Part shown: positions 7,738 through 15,589 of the stretch, in pieces
Position numbering within the stretch: the first letter of the stretch is position 1
How the letters are laid out: each line of letters opens with the position of its first letter
Assembly (NCBI GenBank): GCA_964445375.1
Contig: CAYUKO010000010.1
Span: 1-47,012, forward strand
Length of the DNA stretch: 47,012 bases
From: COE1 sp964445375
Lineage (GTDB): Bacteria; Bacillota; Clostridia; Lachnospirales; Lachnospiraceae
Direction: 5' to 3'
Made by a program: the position numbers and the translations under genes
Notes under the pieces: generated by a model
Told to the model about the DNA's origin: nothing
Database searches by the model: none
The model's input: only the letters and a program-made list of their open reading frames with translations

Positions 7738-8274
7738 TTACGACTCCCTTTCATTTAATCTGGCATAAACATAGGTATCCTTCCAAATTGGCTGATTGTT
7801 TTCATTCTTCCAAAAATACACATTTTTCTTAAAATGCCCTTCTCTTACAAATCCAAGCTTTTCCAACAGTTCCCAAGAATCTTTATTATCAGGATCACAT
7901 TCCGCATAAATTCTATGTACTCCGTGCTGAAACGCCAATTCTATCAGCTTTTGGCAGCTTTCATTTGCATAGCCTTGTTTCCAATAGGTTTCATTGAAGA
8001 CATAACCTATTTCTAATGAATCAAAATCCCTTTTTCCAAGATAGACATTTCCAATCATTTTATGTGATGATTTCAATTCAACAGCAATCATTTCGTCCGT
8101 AGAAATTCTCCATTCCAAATTCCATTTCACTTCTTCCATTGTCATAGGCTTATATGGTTCAAATGCTACAACTTTAGGATTTGACAGGTATTCATACAAA
8201 TCCTGCACGTCATTTTCCGTGTATCTTCGAAGAATTAATCTCTCCGTTTCTGCTATTTTTGTTCTATTTTCCAT
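7738..8274 (-). CDS. GNAT family N-acetyltransferase (RimJ/RimL-like)
   Basis: About 178 residues, beginning MENRTKIAETERLILRRY, the RimJ/RimL start pattern. The acetyl-CoA region is EIGYVFNETYWKQGYANESC, and the C-terminal part carries ECDPDNKDSWELLEKLGFVR, where the Asn and Leu-rich helix close the cofactor site. It is a cytosolic acetyltransferase of unknown substrate. I prefer the ATG at 8274 to the GTG at 8286, because AGG directly abuts the GTG. Its end overlaps the alternative start of the XRE gene, so the two are coupled. Confidence 0.88.
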   Translation of the reverse strand: MENRTKIAETERLILRRYTENDVQDLYEYLSNPKVVAFEPYKPMTMEEVKWNLEWRISTDEMIAVELKSSHKMIGNVYLGKRDFDSLEIGYVFNETYWKQGYANESCQKLIELAFQHGVHRIYAECDPDNKDSWELLEKLGFVREGHFKKNVYFWKNENNQPIWKDTYVYARLNERES

Positions 8275-8542
8275 TCTAAAGTTCACACCTTTCTTCTGAT
8301 ACTTCTTTTTTGTTGTATTTCATACTGTACTCTACTAATGTTCGTTATTCATATTTACCAAAAAATATAAACAATATTTAAATTCACTTGCTATTTCATT
8401 CCCATTTGGTACAATCCCCTTATCTGGTTTCTTCCAGATAATCTTGACAGTCATAATACACATTTCATGGCTGCAAATCTTTTATTCTGGCGTATCGCCA
8501 AATATTCAATTTTATATTTTACACAAGAAAGGACATATCTAA

Positions 8543-9559
8543 ATGAAACAAACTCAAGTAAACTCTATTACCCTATCAAACCTTTTCGGTGCCCAAATAT
8601 CCAGAGAAGAAGCTTTCTCGCTGTTACAACAGGATTCGGAAACTTATGAGAAGTTTCTTACCTTTCCGGCTGATGAACAGGAAAATGTCTTGTCATTTAT
8701 TCAAGGACAGCATGGTTTAAAAATCACTCTTGATACCTTTTTCAATCATGTCTTATCCCCAACAAATCATCCTGACAGACTCGAAAGTCTTCTATCATGC
8801 CTCTTAAACCAAGAAGTCCGCATTAAAACCGTCCTTCCAAGAGAAGGAAATAAGCTAATCGAAGCTGGAAGTCTTGTTATCATGGATATTATTGTAGAAC
8901 TAGCTGATGGTTCTATCACTGATATTGAAATGCAAAAAATTGGTTATCTTTTCCCCGGTGAACGTAGTAGCTGTTATATTGCTGACTTTATCATGCGACA
9001 ATACAATCGAATCAAAAGTCAGAAAGGAAAACGCTTCACCTATCGTGATATGAAACCCGTCTATCTCATCGTATTAATGGAAAAAAGTTCTGCCGAATTT
9101 AAGGCAGTTTCTCCTCATTTTATGCATCGGGAACAGATTTCCTATGATAGTAATGCAAATGTCCAATCACTCTCTAACATACTTTATGTTTCCCTTGACA
9201 CCTTCCACCAAGTAGTTCAAAATATAGATACAAAGCTACAAGCATGGCTTACTTTCTTAAGTTCTGCTGAACCTACCGACATCTTAAAATTAGTAGCTAC
9301 TTATCCCGAATTCAAGGAATACTACAAAGACATTGTAGCGTTCCGCAAGAAGCCAAAGGAGTTGATATCTATGTATTCGGAAGCGTTAGCAATCCTTGAT
9401 CATAATACAGAACTATATATGATTAATGAATTGCAAAATACCGTTAAAGAAAAAGATTCCATTATTGCACAAAAAAATACTACTATTGCTGAAAAAGATG
9501 CTATTATCACTACATTGCAAAAACAGCTTGAAGACCTTAAATCACAAAATATAAAATAA
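8543..9559 (+). CDS. PD-(D/E)XK nuclease family protein (Rpn/PDDEXK_2 type)
   Basis: The only plus-strand gene of the window. Its 338 residues match the 'PD-(D/E)XK nuclease family transposase' group: an N-terminal DxxFxxVL-like element (LDTFFNHVLS, 63-72), then the catalytic strand pair with D115 and E129-M-Q131 (DIIVELADG...DIEMQ). The Rpn-type tail follows, with a C-terminal coiled coil of heptad-like repeats (about 300-338, many K/E and I/L). Relatives of Rpn promote RecA-independent recombination, but most act as solitary genes, not as mobile elements. The ATG follows AGAAAGGA by 9 bases. A bidirectional-looking terminator follows at 9574..9611. It is flanked by genes facing away and toward it, which suits an independent insertion. 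Confidence 0.85.
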   Translation: MKQTQVNSITLSNLFGAQISREEAFSLLQQDSETYEKFLTFPADEQENVLSFIQGQHGLKITLDTFFNHVLSPTNHPDRLESLLSCLLNQEVRIKTVLPREGNKLIEAGSLVIMDIIVELADGSITDIEMQKIGYLFPGERSSCYIADFIMRQYNRIKSQKGKRFTYRDMKPVYLIVLMEKSSAEFKAVSPHFMHREQISYDSNANVQSLSNILYVSLDTFHQVVQNIDTKLQAWLTFLSSAEPTDILKLVATYPEFKEYYKDIVAFRKKPKELISMYSEALAILDHNTELYMINELQNTVKEKDSIIAQKNTTIAEKDAIITTLQKQLEDLKSQNIK

Positions 9560-9573
9560 AATTGATTTTCTAA

Positions 9574-9611
9574 AGCGGATTGCTCTTATAATAATAAAAG
9601 CAATCCGTTTT
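9574..9611. terminator. Terminator between the convergent nuclease and TetR genes
   Basis: CGGATTGCT (9576-9584) pairs with AGCAATCCG (9599-9607), a 9-bp stem followed by TTTTATTT on the plus strand. On the minus strand a purine-to-T boundary also follows (AGCGG then CTTTAGAAAATC), which is weaker. It serves the plus-strand nuclease gene and perhaps also the converging tetR gene. Confidence 0.8.
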
Positions 9612-10185
9612 ATTTACTCTTTCCTTCTAACGTCTTAACCCCTGCAAGCAATACTTCGATCGACAAATCAAAACTTTCCTTAATGGAAATTGGATTACCA
9701 AATGCTTCATTATTTACAAGCAAAGCAAACCCTTCCAAAAAGCTACGAAATGTCCGAATCAAATGATTTGTTTTCTCTTTTGATATATCCAATGGCTCCA
9801 TCACCTTAAATATCACAGAAAATAACCCTTCCGTTGCACTTAGAGCTGTCTCATCATTAAACTTGTTATACCAAAGCATAGCATTAAAAACACCGGGATT
9901 CGCTGTCGCATATTCATAAAATGCATAACACATCGCTCTTAACGCATCATAGCCACTTACACCGACTACAGAAAGAAGAATGTGCTGTTCTAACTGTTTC
10001 CAACCATAAATCATTACATTTTTCTTTAAATCATCCAGACTTTTAATATGATTATACAAAGAAGGTGTTTTCACTCCAAACTCCTTCGCAATCATTTTTA
10101 ATGTAATATTTTCAAGTCCCATTTCATTTGCCATCTGTGCTGCCCGACCTACAATGATGTCTTTATCAAGCCCTGCTCTTGCCAT
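9610..10185 (-). CDS. TetR/AcrR family regulator (WHG domain)
   Basis: A 191-residue DNA-binding regulator. The N-terminal TetR helix-turn-helix is ITLKMIAKEFGVKTPSLYNH (about 26-45), followed by the WHG-type ligand domain (ALRAMCYAFYEYATANPGVF, 81-100). It probably represses its own operon: it is the second gene after the flavodoxin-ferredoxin gene 10214..10966, 28 bases apart. A perfect palindrome sits inside the promoter spacer at 11030..11046. The ligand is unknown. The ATG follows AAGGAAG. Confidence 0.9.
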   Translation of the reverse strand: MARAGLDKDIIVGRAAQMANEMGLENITLKMIAKEFGVKTPSLYNHIKSLDDLKKNVMIYGWKQLEQHILLSVVGVSGYDALRAMCYAFYEYATANPGVFNAMLWYNKFNDETALSATEGLFSVIFKVMEPLDISKEKTNHLIRTFRSFLEGFALLVNNEAFGNPISIKESFDLSIEVLLAGVKTLEGKSK

Positions 10186-10213
10186 TTGACGAAACTTCCT
10201 TTCTTATATCACG

Positions 10214-10966
10214 TTATACATTCGGATTCCAATAGCGTTTCCTGCCTTGTGTCTTCTTACCGGCATAATCAATTGCATTCTTTGGGCATCCTTGTATACA
10301 CGCTACACAACGTTCACAATGATGCTGCCACTGCGGCTTTCCTTCCACCATAACTATATTGTGCACAGGACAACTTTTCGCACATTTGCCACAACTGATG
10401 CATTCATCTGAAACTACAAAGTTCTTATCCAATGTATGAAATTGCTGAATTTTTGTATACATTTTATCCGTAAGGATTCTATCTATTAACAAATGACTTT
10501 TTTCAATTTTCTGTACTTTTCTTTCCTTCACACAAGTACTTATATATTGAACTGCTTTCTCTTCTTTTTTAAACAATTTCTGTTGGGCTGAGTCAGAGGA
10601 AGCACCATATTCTAAAATACAATTCCCGGGCATTTGAATCAAATATCCTGAAGAAAGATGCAATCCTCTTTCTTTTAACAAATCCTGACATTGCTCAAGC
10701 GCTTTTCTCGGAAGTCCTCCATAATTTGCAATTGCATAAATATATGTACTTTCTGAAACCTTTATTTGCTTAATAAAATCAACAAGAATTAATGGTAAGC
10801 CCCACATATACACTGGAAAAACGATACCTAGCGTATCAGTTGCTACTTCACTTCCATCATATTCAGCTATTTTTCTTATTGTCGTTTTACCAAGAATAGA
10901 TGCTACATCATTTGCAATCTGCAAGCTATTTCCTGTTCCAGTAAAATAGTAAATCATATTTGTCAT
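10214..10966 (-). CDS. EFR1-type flavodoxin-ferredoxin fusion
   Basis: A 250-residue electron-transfer protein. The N-terminal flavodoxin fold has the FMN loop YYFTGTGNSLQIAND (6-20) and YGGLPRKALEQC. The C-terminal ferredoxin domain has two 4Fe-4S motifs, CISCGKCAKSCPVH and CERCVACIQGCPKNAIDY. This matches the EFR1 family ('ferrodoxin') common in Clostridia. It should pass electrons between a 4Fe-4S donor and an FMN; the partner is unknown. It leads an operon with tetR, and the GGAGG site is 11 bases before ATG. Regulation by that TetR is inferred from the operator in its promoter. Confidence 0.92.
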   Translation of the reverse strand: MTNMIYYFTGTGNSLQIANDVASILGKTTIRKIAEYDGSEVATDTLGIVFPVYMWGLPLILVDFIKQIKVSESTYIYAIANYGGLPRKALEQCQDLLKERGLHLSSGYLIQMPGNCILEYGASSDSAQQKLFKKEEKAVQYISTCVKERKVQKIEKSHLLIDRILTDKMYTKIQQFHTLDKNFVVSDECISCGKCAKSCPVHNIVMVEGKPQWQHHCERCVACIQGCPKNAIDYAGKKTQGRKRYWNPNV

Positions 10967-11025
10967 GTTATTTTATTCCTCCACCTACACCATTTCCTGC
11001 TATTAATATATTATCTATATTAGCA

Positions 11026-11054
11026 TATTAACTAATTTAATTAGTTTTTGTCAA
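11026..11054 (-). promoter_or_regulatory. Promoter with palindromic TetR-type operator
   Basis: Minus strand: -35 TTGACA (11049-11054), 17-base spacer, -10 TTAATA (11026-11031). The spacer is filled by the perfect inverted repeat AACTAATT T AATTAGTT (11030-11046). A protein bound there would block RNA polymerase directly. The likely owner is the TetR encoded in this operon. The other TetR promoter (27637..27691) also carries AACTAA/TTAGTT half-sites. Confidence 0.75.
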
Positions 11055-11090
11055 GAAAAAAGTCGCCTTTAGCAAAATGCCAAAGGCGAA
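11055..11090 (-). terminator. Terminator of the AAC(3)-like gene
   Basis: TCGCCTTT and AAAGGCGA (outer arms 11063-11089, minus strand) form a strong stem, followed by CTTTTTTCT on the minus strand. It ends immediately before the -35 box of the next operon. Confidence 0.85.
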
Positions 11091-11122
11091 CTTAAATATA
11101 TAAGAATTAATATAGATTTCTA

Positions 11123-11911
11123 TTATCGTCTGTTCTTCTCTATCCACTCTATCGCAAAATCCACAATATCTCTTTGCTTCATAAATCGAATCGTTCCATT
11201 TCCAAGTGTTACTTTCTTAACCGGATAGACTGCTTCAAATGCCTCACCAATTTGTTCAAAATCTTCGCCATCTACAAATAAAGTCTCATACGCTTTCCAA
11301 ACACGTTTTCCATTTTCCATAATCGCACTATGTTCTACGCAATTATGCTTTCCTGGATACTCAGCCCTTACATCTGCAAGATGAATCGAAGTATTCTTAT
11401 CATATCCTGTTCCAATCAGCATGACATACCCATCCAGTTCATATAACTTTCCAATGGGAGATCCTTCTCCAAAAATATTGGACAAATCATGATTGCTAGT
11501 TAGATATTTTGCATTTTTGCCCCATGCTGCAACAGAACGAGCCGGATGGTCACTTCGTAAAGTCCCATGCCATTTTCGAAACATTTCAGCGACAACTCCC
11601 ATCGTATTGGTTGGTGTAATATCTTTGTCATATGCCGGCCAGTTATCTCTGATTGTCTGCCACCATTCTTCCGGTTCCTCCCAGTGCACTCCTGTCGTTG
11701 GATCTAAGTTCTTCCATGTTTGCGTCGGCATCATAATGGTACCTTCCTCGCCTACTGACTCAAGCAATGCTTCTATCACCATTTGCGGTCCGCCACACAC
11801 AAAACCCAAGCTATTTAATGAAGTATGTACTTCTATATTCTGCCCTTTTTCTACTCCCAATTCTCGAAATGCCTCTATGATATCCTTTTTTAATACTAAC
11901 TTCTTCTCCAT
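11123..11911 (-). CDS. Aminoglycoside N(3)-acetyltransferase family protein
   Basis: A 262-residue enzyme of the AAC(3) antibiotic N-acetyltransferase family. Recognisable blocks are IEVHTSLNSLGFVCGGP (25-41), the PTQTWKN segment, NTMGVVAEMFRKWHGTLRSD with the following HPARSVAAWGK, and IGTGYDKNTSIHLAD with the histidine expected at the active site. Family members acetylate the 3-amino group of aminoglycosides with acetyl-CoA, but chromosomal copies in gut Clostridia are common and often have no proven resistance role. It is monocistronic, with its own promoter at 11996..12024 and a terminator at 11055..11090. No mobile-element border is visible. Confidence 0.9.
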   Translation of the reverse strand: MEKKLVLKKDIIEAFRELGVEKGQNIEVHTSLNSLGFVCGGPQMVIEALLESVGEEGTIMMPTQTWKNLDPTTGVHWEEPEEWWQTIRDNWPAYDKDITPTNTMGVVAEMFRKWHGTLRSDHPARSVAAWGKNAKYLTSNHDLSNIFGEGSPIGKLYELDGYVMLIGTGYDKNTSIHLADVRAEYPGKHNCVEHSAIMENGKRVWKAYETLFVDGEDFEQIGEAFEAVYPVKKVTLGNGTIRFMKQRDIVDFAIEWIEKNRR

Positions 11912-11995
11912 CTCTTAGGATTCCTTCCTATATATATTAAATGATTTTTATTACTTCCATCTATATCTGAATGAGCTCTTTCATTTACGAGTATC

Positions 11996-12024
11996 AGTAT
12001 AATTGCTTGGTTTGCATTTCACAA
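11996..12024 (-). promoter_or_regulatory. Promoter of the AAC(3)-like gene
   Basis: Minus strand: -35 TTGTGA (12019-12024), 17-base spacer, -10 TATACT (11996-12001). The leader to the ATG is about 78 bases, with no evident structure. The rest of 11912-12113 holds no gene. Confidence 0.65.
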
Positions 12025-12113
12025 TAGGTTAAACGCGTAACCGCAAACAAAAAAACGGCTGTTGTTTTGAGCATTTTTGACAATTTTCCAATCCATACAA
12101 ATTGTAAAGTTGG

Positions 12114-12314
12114 CTACTCTGTGAAATCTCCTATTTTACCAAGCAGTTTTCCAATACTATGATACATACCAGAATAAATCACGGGATCTAGTTTTGTGAG
12201 ATTTACATCAAAAGTATCCACACATTCAAATTGTTCATCTACTTGTATGTTCCTTATTCTGCAGAAAAAGGTGGTAGACTCGCCTGTTTCAATGGACTGA
12301 ACTACCTCGCCAAT
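12114..12314 (-). pseudogene. Remnant: C-terminal part of a flavin reductase
   Basis: A 66-codon open frame, closed upstream by an in-frame stop directly before it, translates as IGEVVQSIETGESTTFFCRI, followed by a stretch ending in LDPVIYSGMYHSIGKLLGKIGDF. This matches the end of FMN-dependent flavin reductase (DIM6/NTAB) proteins of Clostridia, whose tail typically reads 'LDPVIYSG.YHsIGk.LGkIGDF'. The N-terminal two thirds are gone. It lies directly after the GyrI-like gene 12330..12794, at the downstream end of the accessory operon. Confidence 0.72.
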
Positions 12315-12329
12315 TCAAGTTTGTTTAAT

Positions 12330-12794
12330 TTAAATAATTCTTATAGGAAAAAACATGTAATTTTTTCCTGTTTCTGGACAAGTAAAATCATGAACTGCTC
12401 CAACTAATGTAAGATTATTTTCACTCATATAATTCAATACATTTGAAAATGTATTTTCATTTTCTGTTTCAACACAAATATATTCATAACCTGGAATTGT
12501 CCATTTTGTCCAATCCTTTGGTGCTTCCGCATTATCACCACATTCAATACCTGCAAGATACAAACCTTTGCTAAAATTATCTTCCCATGGTTTAAAAGAA
12601 TGAGACAAATCAGACATTGCACCCCAAATTCCAACAAGATTTCCATTTTCATCTTTTTTCGCTAAATGCTGTACTTCATTAAAATGAGAATTAGCATCTT
12701 CCCACAATTTCTGAATAAAATCTTGACCTTCCAGACTTGAACCTTCCTTACCAATTACAACGAATGCTTCTTTTATCCTTTTTTCAATCTTCAT
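12330..12794 (-). CDS. GyrI-like effector-binding domain protein
   Basis: This stand-alone effector-binding domain has 154 residues. Typical blocks are FVVIGKEGSS near the start, the LVGIWGAM strand, the SKGLYLAGIECG strand with its acidic residues, WTIPGYEYICVET, and the ending TGKNYMFFPIRI. Such domains bind small hydrophobic compounds, and stand-alone forms may sequester or hydrolyse toxins (GyrI/SbmC-like). The ATG at 12794 follows GGAGG by 5 bases, better than the GTG two codons earlier. A decayed relative of the same domain family lies just upstream (12866..13200). Confidence 0.85.
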   Translation of the reverse strand: MKIEKRIKEAFVVIGKEGSSLEGQDFIQKLWEDANSHFNEVQHLAKKDENGNLVGIWGAMSDLSHSFKPWEDNFSKGLYLAGIECGDNAEAPKDWTKWTIPGYEYICVETENENTFSNVLNYMSENNLTLVGAVHDFTCPETGKNYMFFPIRII

Positions 12795-12865
12795 AAACAC
12801 CTCCGAATTTCATTTTTCGCTACAGTAAACCAAAATTTTTAGGCATATTGTGACATTTAAAGTTA

Positions 12866-13200
12866 TTATTTCTTTCTTATCGGAATCCACAATTCACAGA
12901 ATAGACCACTTCTTCCTTTTTCAAAATATATTTCATAATCTGTTTCTGCTTTACATCCCAAATGCTATAACCTGCTTTTTTCATTTCTTCAAAATCAAAC
13001 TCTGATGTATCTTCATCAACCAAGACACCGATTCCGTATTCAAATATATCCTGTCCTACCCTCGTCGGAGAACATAACCCATACAAGTCTCGCTTTCCTT
13101 CCGATCGCAGATTGTAAATCGGTCCTATAAGATTTCTGTCATTACACTCTCCCCAAAAATCAGGAATATCATGATTTTCCTCGTCATTAATGATTAGCAA
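12866..13200 (-). pseudogene. Broken GyrI-like effector-binding protein, internal deletion and frameshift
   Basis: The open frame from 13200 to 12877 encodes the N-terminal half of an effector-binding domain (DIPDFWGECNDRNLIGP, YGIGVLVDEDTSEFDF, KKAGYSIWDVK) and then leaves the family pattern. In a different frame, from about 12949 to the stop at 12866, the sequence reads AETDYEIYFEKGRSGLFCEL, then WIPIRKK and a stop. This is the normal end of the same family. About 30 middle residues are therefore missing at about 12948-12957 and the frame is shifted. The start is also gone: the frame opens inside the end of the 13187..13618 gene at a TTG. It is best read as a deletion pseudogene. Confidence 0.8.
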
Positions 13201-13618
13201 AGTCTATATCATATCTCTTTCCATGCGAAAACAGAACCCCATCGGTAAGCTGAATACAAAGTATGCAGGTATTCTCATCCTCAAAGTTATTATGCCCGTT
13301 ATCTATCCAGTCAGCAAAGGCTTTTCTCAATTTCTCAGCAATCTCCTTATTTTCCTCTTTACAGAAATAGCCAAGATTTATTCCTTTTCCGTGTGCGGTA
13401 AACCAGTCTCCTGCAATAGCTATATTGGGATTCTTTTCAATCTGCTTCATTTTATTAGAAAGTGCATATGTAATCACATAGAAAGCTCCATCTTCATAAT
13501 ACCCATTCACACTACGAACTGCAGGCATTTCACCTTCTACCGTTGCCAGCGCGATAACGTTGTCTTTTCCAAAACGCTCATCCATAATTCTTTTTGATTC
13601 TGCATTTAGTTTTTCCAT
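13187..13618 (-). CDS. Pyridoxamine 5'-phosphate oxidase family protein
   Basis: A 143-residue FMN-binding split-barrel protein. The first strand is NVIALATVEGEMPAVRSVNG, followed by YYEDGAFYVITYALSNKMKQ and the flavin-contacting IAIAGDWFTAHGKGINLGYF. It probably reduces or binds a flavin or F420-like cofactor substrate; the true PdxH role is unlikely because of the short length. The ATG at 13618 follows AGGAG by 10 bases; upstream codons in the same frame lack a proper start. Its 3' end runs into the broken GyrI-like gene. Confidence 0.85.
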   Translation of the reverse strand: MEKLNAESKRIMDERFGKDNVIALATVEGEMPAVRSVNGYYEDGAFYVITYALSNKMKQIEKNPNIAIAGDWFTAHGKGINLGYFCKEENKEIAEKLRKAFADWIDNGHNNFEDENTCILCIQLTDGVLFSHGKRYDIDFANH

Positions 13619-13637
13619 TTGTACGTTTCTCCTTTGC

Positions 13638-14126
13638 TTAGTCTGCATTTCCTCCAACAGGATTTATTTTTCCTGTATACTCTGTTACCTTTAATCGGAT
13701 AACCGCTGTATGTTCCACAGAAGCCTTGTTATATTCAAAATCACGCGTTCTCTCATCTCGGTTCATAATAATGTCAATTCCTCGCTGTTTTTCTTCAGCC
13801 TCAAGAAATTCCACATCTGCTTTTCCCATAAGACATTTGTATCTCATAGTCACATCTTTATGTTCATAAAGTAATTCCATTTTATGTCCGCAATCCATCT
13901 CAAAAGAGCAAACACGATTTTTCTGCATCAACTCATATTTTCGTCCAGCCATAGCACCATGTATATAAAAATATATCTGTTCTCCCTGTATTTCATATGC
14001 AAAATTTAAAGGTACAATATAAGGATATTGGTCTTCATCACATAATCCAATTCTGATTATCTCACACTCATCAATGATTTGCTTAATTACTTCAAAATTC
14101 TTAACTTCTCTGTCTTTTCTTCTCAT
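13638..14126 (-). CDS. NimA-like pyridoxamine 5'-phosphate oxidase family protein
   Basis: This 162-residue split-barrel flavoprotein matches the Nim/Pyridox_ox_2 group. It starts MRRKDREVKNF and has the motif IIRIGLCDEDQYPYIVPLNF (first strand and flavin site), then YFYIHGAMAGRKYELMQKN and VCSFEMDC. Some members reduce 5-nitroimidazoles to amines, but most have unknown substrates. The ATG at 14126 follows AGGAAGGA by 11 bases. The extra 22 codons upstream overlap the transglutaminase gene and look spurious. It is coupled with its neighbour 13187..13618, 19 bases downstream. Confidence 0.87.
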   Translation of the reverse strand: MRRKDREVKNFEVIKQIIDECEIIRIGLCDEDQYPYIVPLNFAYEIQGEQIYFYIHGAMAGRKYELMQKNRVCSFEMDCGHKMELLYEHKDVTMRYKCLMGKADVEFLEAEEKQRGIDIIMNRDERTRDFEYNKASVEHTAVIRLKVTEYTGKINPVGGNAD

Positions 14127-14151
14127 ATAATATGCTATCCTTCCTTTTCTT

Positions 14152-14730
14152 CTACCTTGCACATCTATCCTGCAACCCACGCACCACATCACTTAGATTC
14201 TGTGCACTTTCTAGTCTTTTCATCGTTTCTTCATCCGGCTTGGCAAAGATTCCTTCAATAAAATACTCATCGTATTCGTCTCTTGGCATAAATGCAAGCT
14301 TTCTCTCTGTTAGAGAAAACTGCGCATCTATGCCTTCTTTATTTCCCCTCGCATCCAGCTCAATCCATTTTCCTTCCAAAAAGACTGCATTATAGCAATG
14401 AAGGCAATATCCTAATGAATCATCGTCTGCCAAGGTCAGATGCTGATAACGAAAGCCTGCCGGGATTCCCTGTGCACGCAATAGTGCTGCCAGCAGATTC
14501 GATTTTGCATGGCATATTCCTGTCTTATGCTCCAATACTTCCGAAGCTCTTGTTGTTACGATTGCCGTATCGCAATCAAAAGAGTGAGGTATCTCGTCTC
14601 GCACGAAGTAAAACGCCATTTCTGCCTTTTCTACATCTGTCATTTCCTCTGAAAACAGCTCTTTTGCCTTTTGAATAATAATCGGTGCCGTATAATCCAC
14701 ATAATATGTACTTTCTAAAAATTTCTTCAT
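14152..14730 (-). CDS. Transglutaminase-like (cysteine protease fold) protein
   Basis: A 192-residue transglutaminase-core protein with a complete papain-like triad: C73 in TGICHAKSNLL, H111 in CLHCYNAVF, and D126 in WIELDARGN. The block EVLEHKTGICHAKSNLLAAL is the usual core of this superfamily. Most bacterial members are peptidases or amidases rather than crosslinking enzymes. It lacks a signal peptide, so it should act in the cytosol. It starts two bases after the MBL hydrolase stop, so the two are translationally coupled. Confidence 0.9.
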   Translation of the reverse strand: MKKFLESTYYVDYTAPIIIQKAKELFSEEMTDVEKAEMAFYFVRDEIPHSFDCDTAIVTTRASEVLEHKTGICHAKSNLLAALLRAQGIPAGFRYQHLTLADDDSLGYCLHCYNAVFLEGKWIELDARGNKEGIDAQFSLTERKLAFMPRDEYDEYFIEGIFAKPDEETMKRLESAQNLSDVVRGLQDRCAR

Positions 14731-14732
14731 CC

Positions 14733-15578
14733 CTAAAGCTCTACCTCCATTCCATCATATGCAAACCTTATTCCATCATACTCCTTTTCTAACTCCATAT
14801 AGTCATCATAGGATTTTCCCCAGTCCTCTTCTAAGTGTGTTACGATTACCTGCTTGATGTCATATTTTGCCTTAATTGCTTCGATTTCCTCCATAACAAA
14901 CAGCTCTTCTCTTAACGGATTGCCCTTTTCCAATACAAAACCACCCTTTAAGACATCTCCCACGATGGTATTTCCGATGATTAACACATCTGCGCCCATA
15001 AACAGTTCGCTTTCAGGAAATGGCTTTACGTCACATGGCGCATAGATTGCCTTTTTATCGCCTTTTGTTATGACAAAAATGGCAACCTCTTCACTCTCAT
15101 CAACAGATATCAAATCAATTCTGATACCATCCTTTTCTACAAAATAGCCACCACTCACTGTTACCAAACCGCGCCACGCATAATAATCCAATACAGAACC
15201 ACGAAATGTCTTCTGTCCTCTTAGCTCCTCGATAACCTTTGGCAATGCCAATACCGCAATCGGATTCTCATTCTTCTTGCCGACAGAACAGCCTAGCCAG
15301 TCCATCCGTAGCTGCTCAAACACTCGCATTCCCATCGTGTGATCCGGGTCTGCATGACTGTACAGTACACGCTCCACTTCGCTAACTCTCGCATTATTTA
15401 ATGCATAGTTAATATCCTCTGGTGTATCAATCAAAAGCTTTGTTTCTTCTATATAAATACTACACCCGGTTCTCGCATATGGAAATCCTTTTTCTCTTGC
15501 TTCCTTGCAAACTCTACAATCACAACAAGGTCTTGGTGTACTGACACAGCCACCAGAACCAATAATCTTAATCTTCAT
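14733..15578 (-). CDS. MBL-fold metallo-hydrolase (PhnP-like)
   Basis: A 281-residue metallo-beta-lactamase-fold enzyme. The N-terminal strand carries a cysteine cluster, GGCVSTPRPCCDCRVCKEAR, which in PhnP-type phosphodiesterases helps bind a structural zinc. The metal site follows as SHADPDHTMGM (H-x-D-x-D-H), with later HxxD-type ligands in VTHLEEDWG. The likely reaction is hydrolysis of a cyclic phosphate or similar ester, as in PhnP; the present substrate is unknown. It sits 12 bases after the triple-GNAT gene and is coupled to the transglutaminase gene. Confidence 0.9.
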   Translation of the reverse strand: MKIKIIGSGGCVSTPRPCCDCRVCKEAREKGFPYARTGCSIYIEETKLLIDTPEDINYALNNARVSEVERVLYSHADPDHTMGMRVFEQLRMDWLGCSVGKKNENPIAVLALPKVIEELRGQKTFRGSVLDYYAWRGLVTVSGGYFVEKDGIRIDLISVDESEEVAIFVITKGDKKAIYAPCDVKPFPESELFMGADVLIIGNTIVGDVLKGGFVLEKGNPLREELFVMEEIEAIKAKYDIKQVIVTHLEEDWGKSYDDYMELEKEYDGIRFAYDGMEVEL

Positions 15579-15589
15579 AACTATTAACC

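Noticed and set aside
8420..8501. Two hairpins (TTATCTGG/CCAGATAA at 8420-8441; TGGCG/CGCCA around 8490) as a riboswitch before the nuclease gene
   Set aside because: The stems are short and isolated, with no T-run and no alternative pairing found, so no regulatory call is made.
8543..9559. IS element, from the 'transposase' label of the PD-(D/E)XK family
   Set aside because: No terminal inverted repeats or target duplication were found around the gene, so only a nuclease-family gene is reported.
11123..11911. AAC(3)-like gene as a mobile resistance gene
   Set aside because: No IS, integrase or composition change is visible around it. It has an ordinary promoter and terminator, and the family is common on Clostridia chromosomes.
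11493..11918. Plus-strand open frame of 141 codons
   Set aside because: It is antisense to the AAC(3)-like gene, with no ribosome site or recognisable product.
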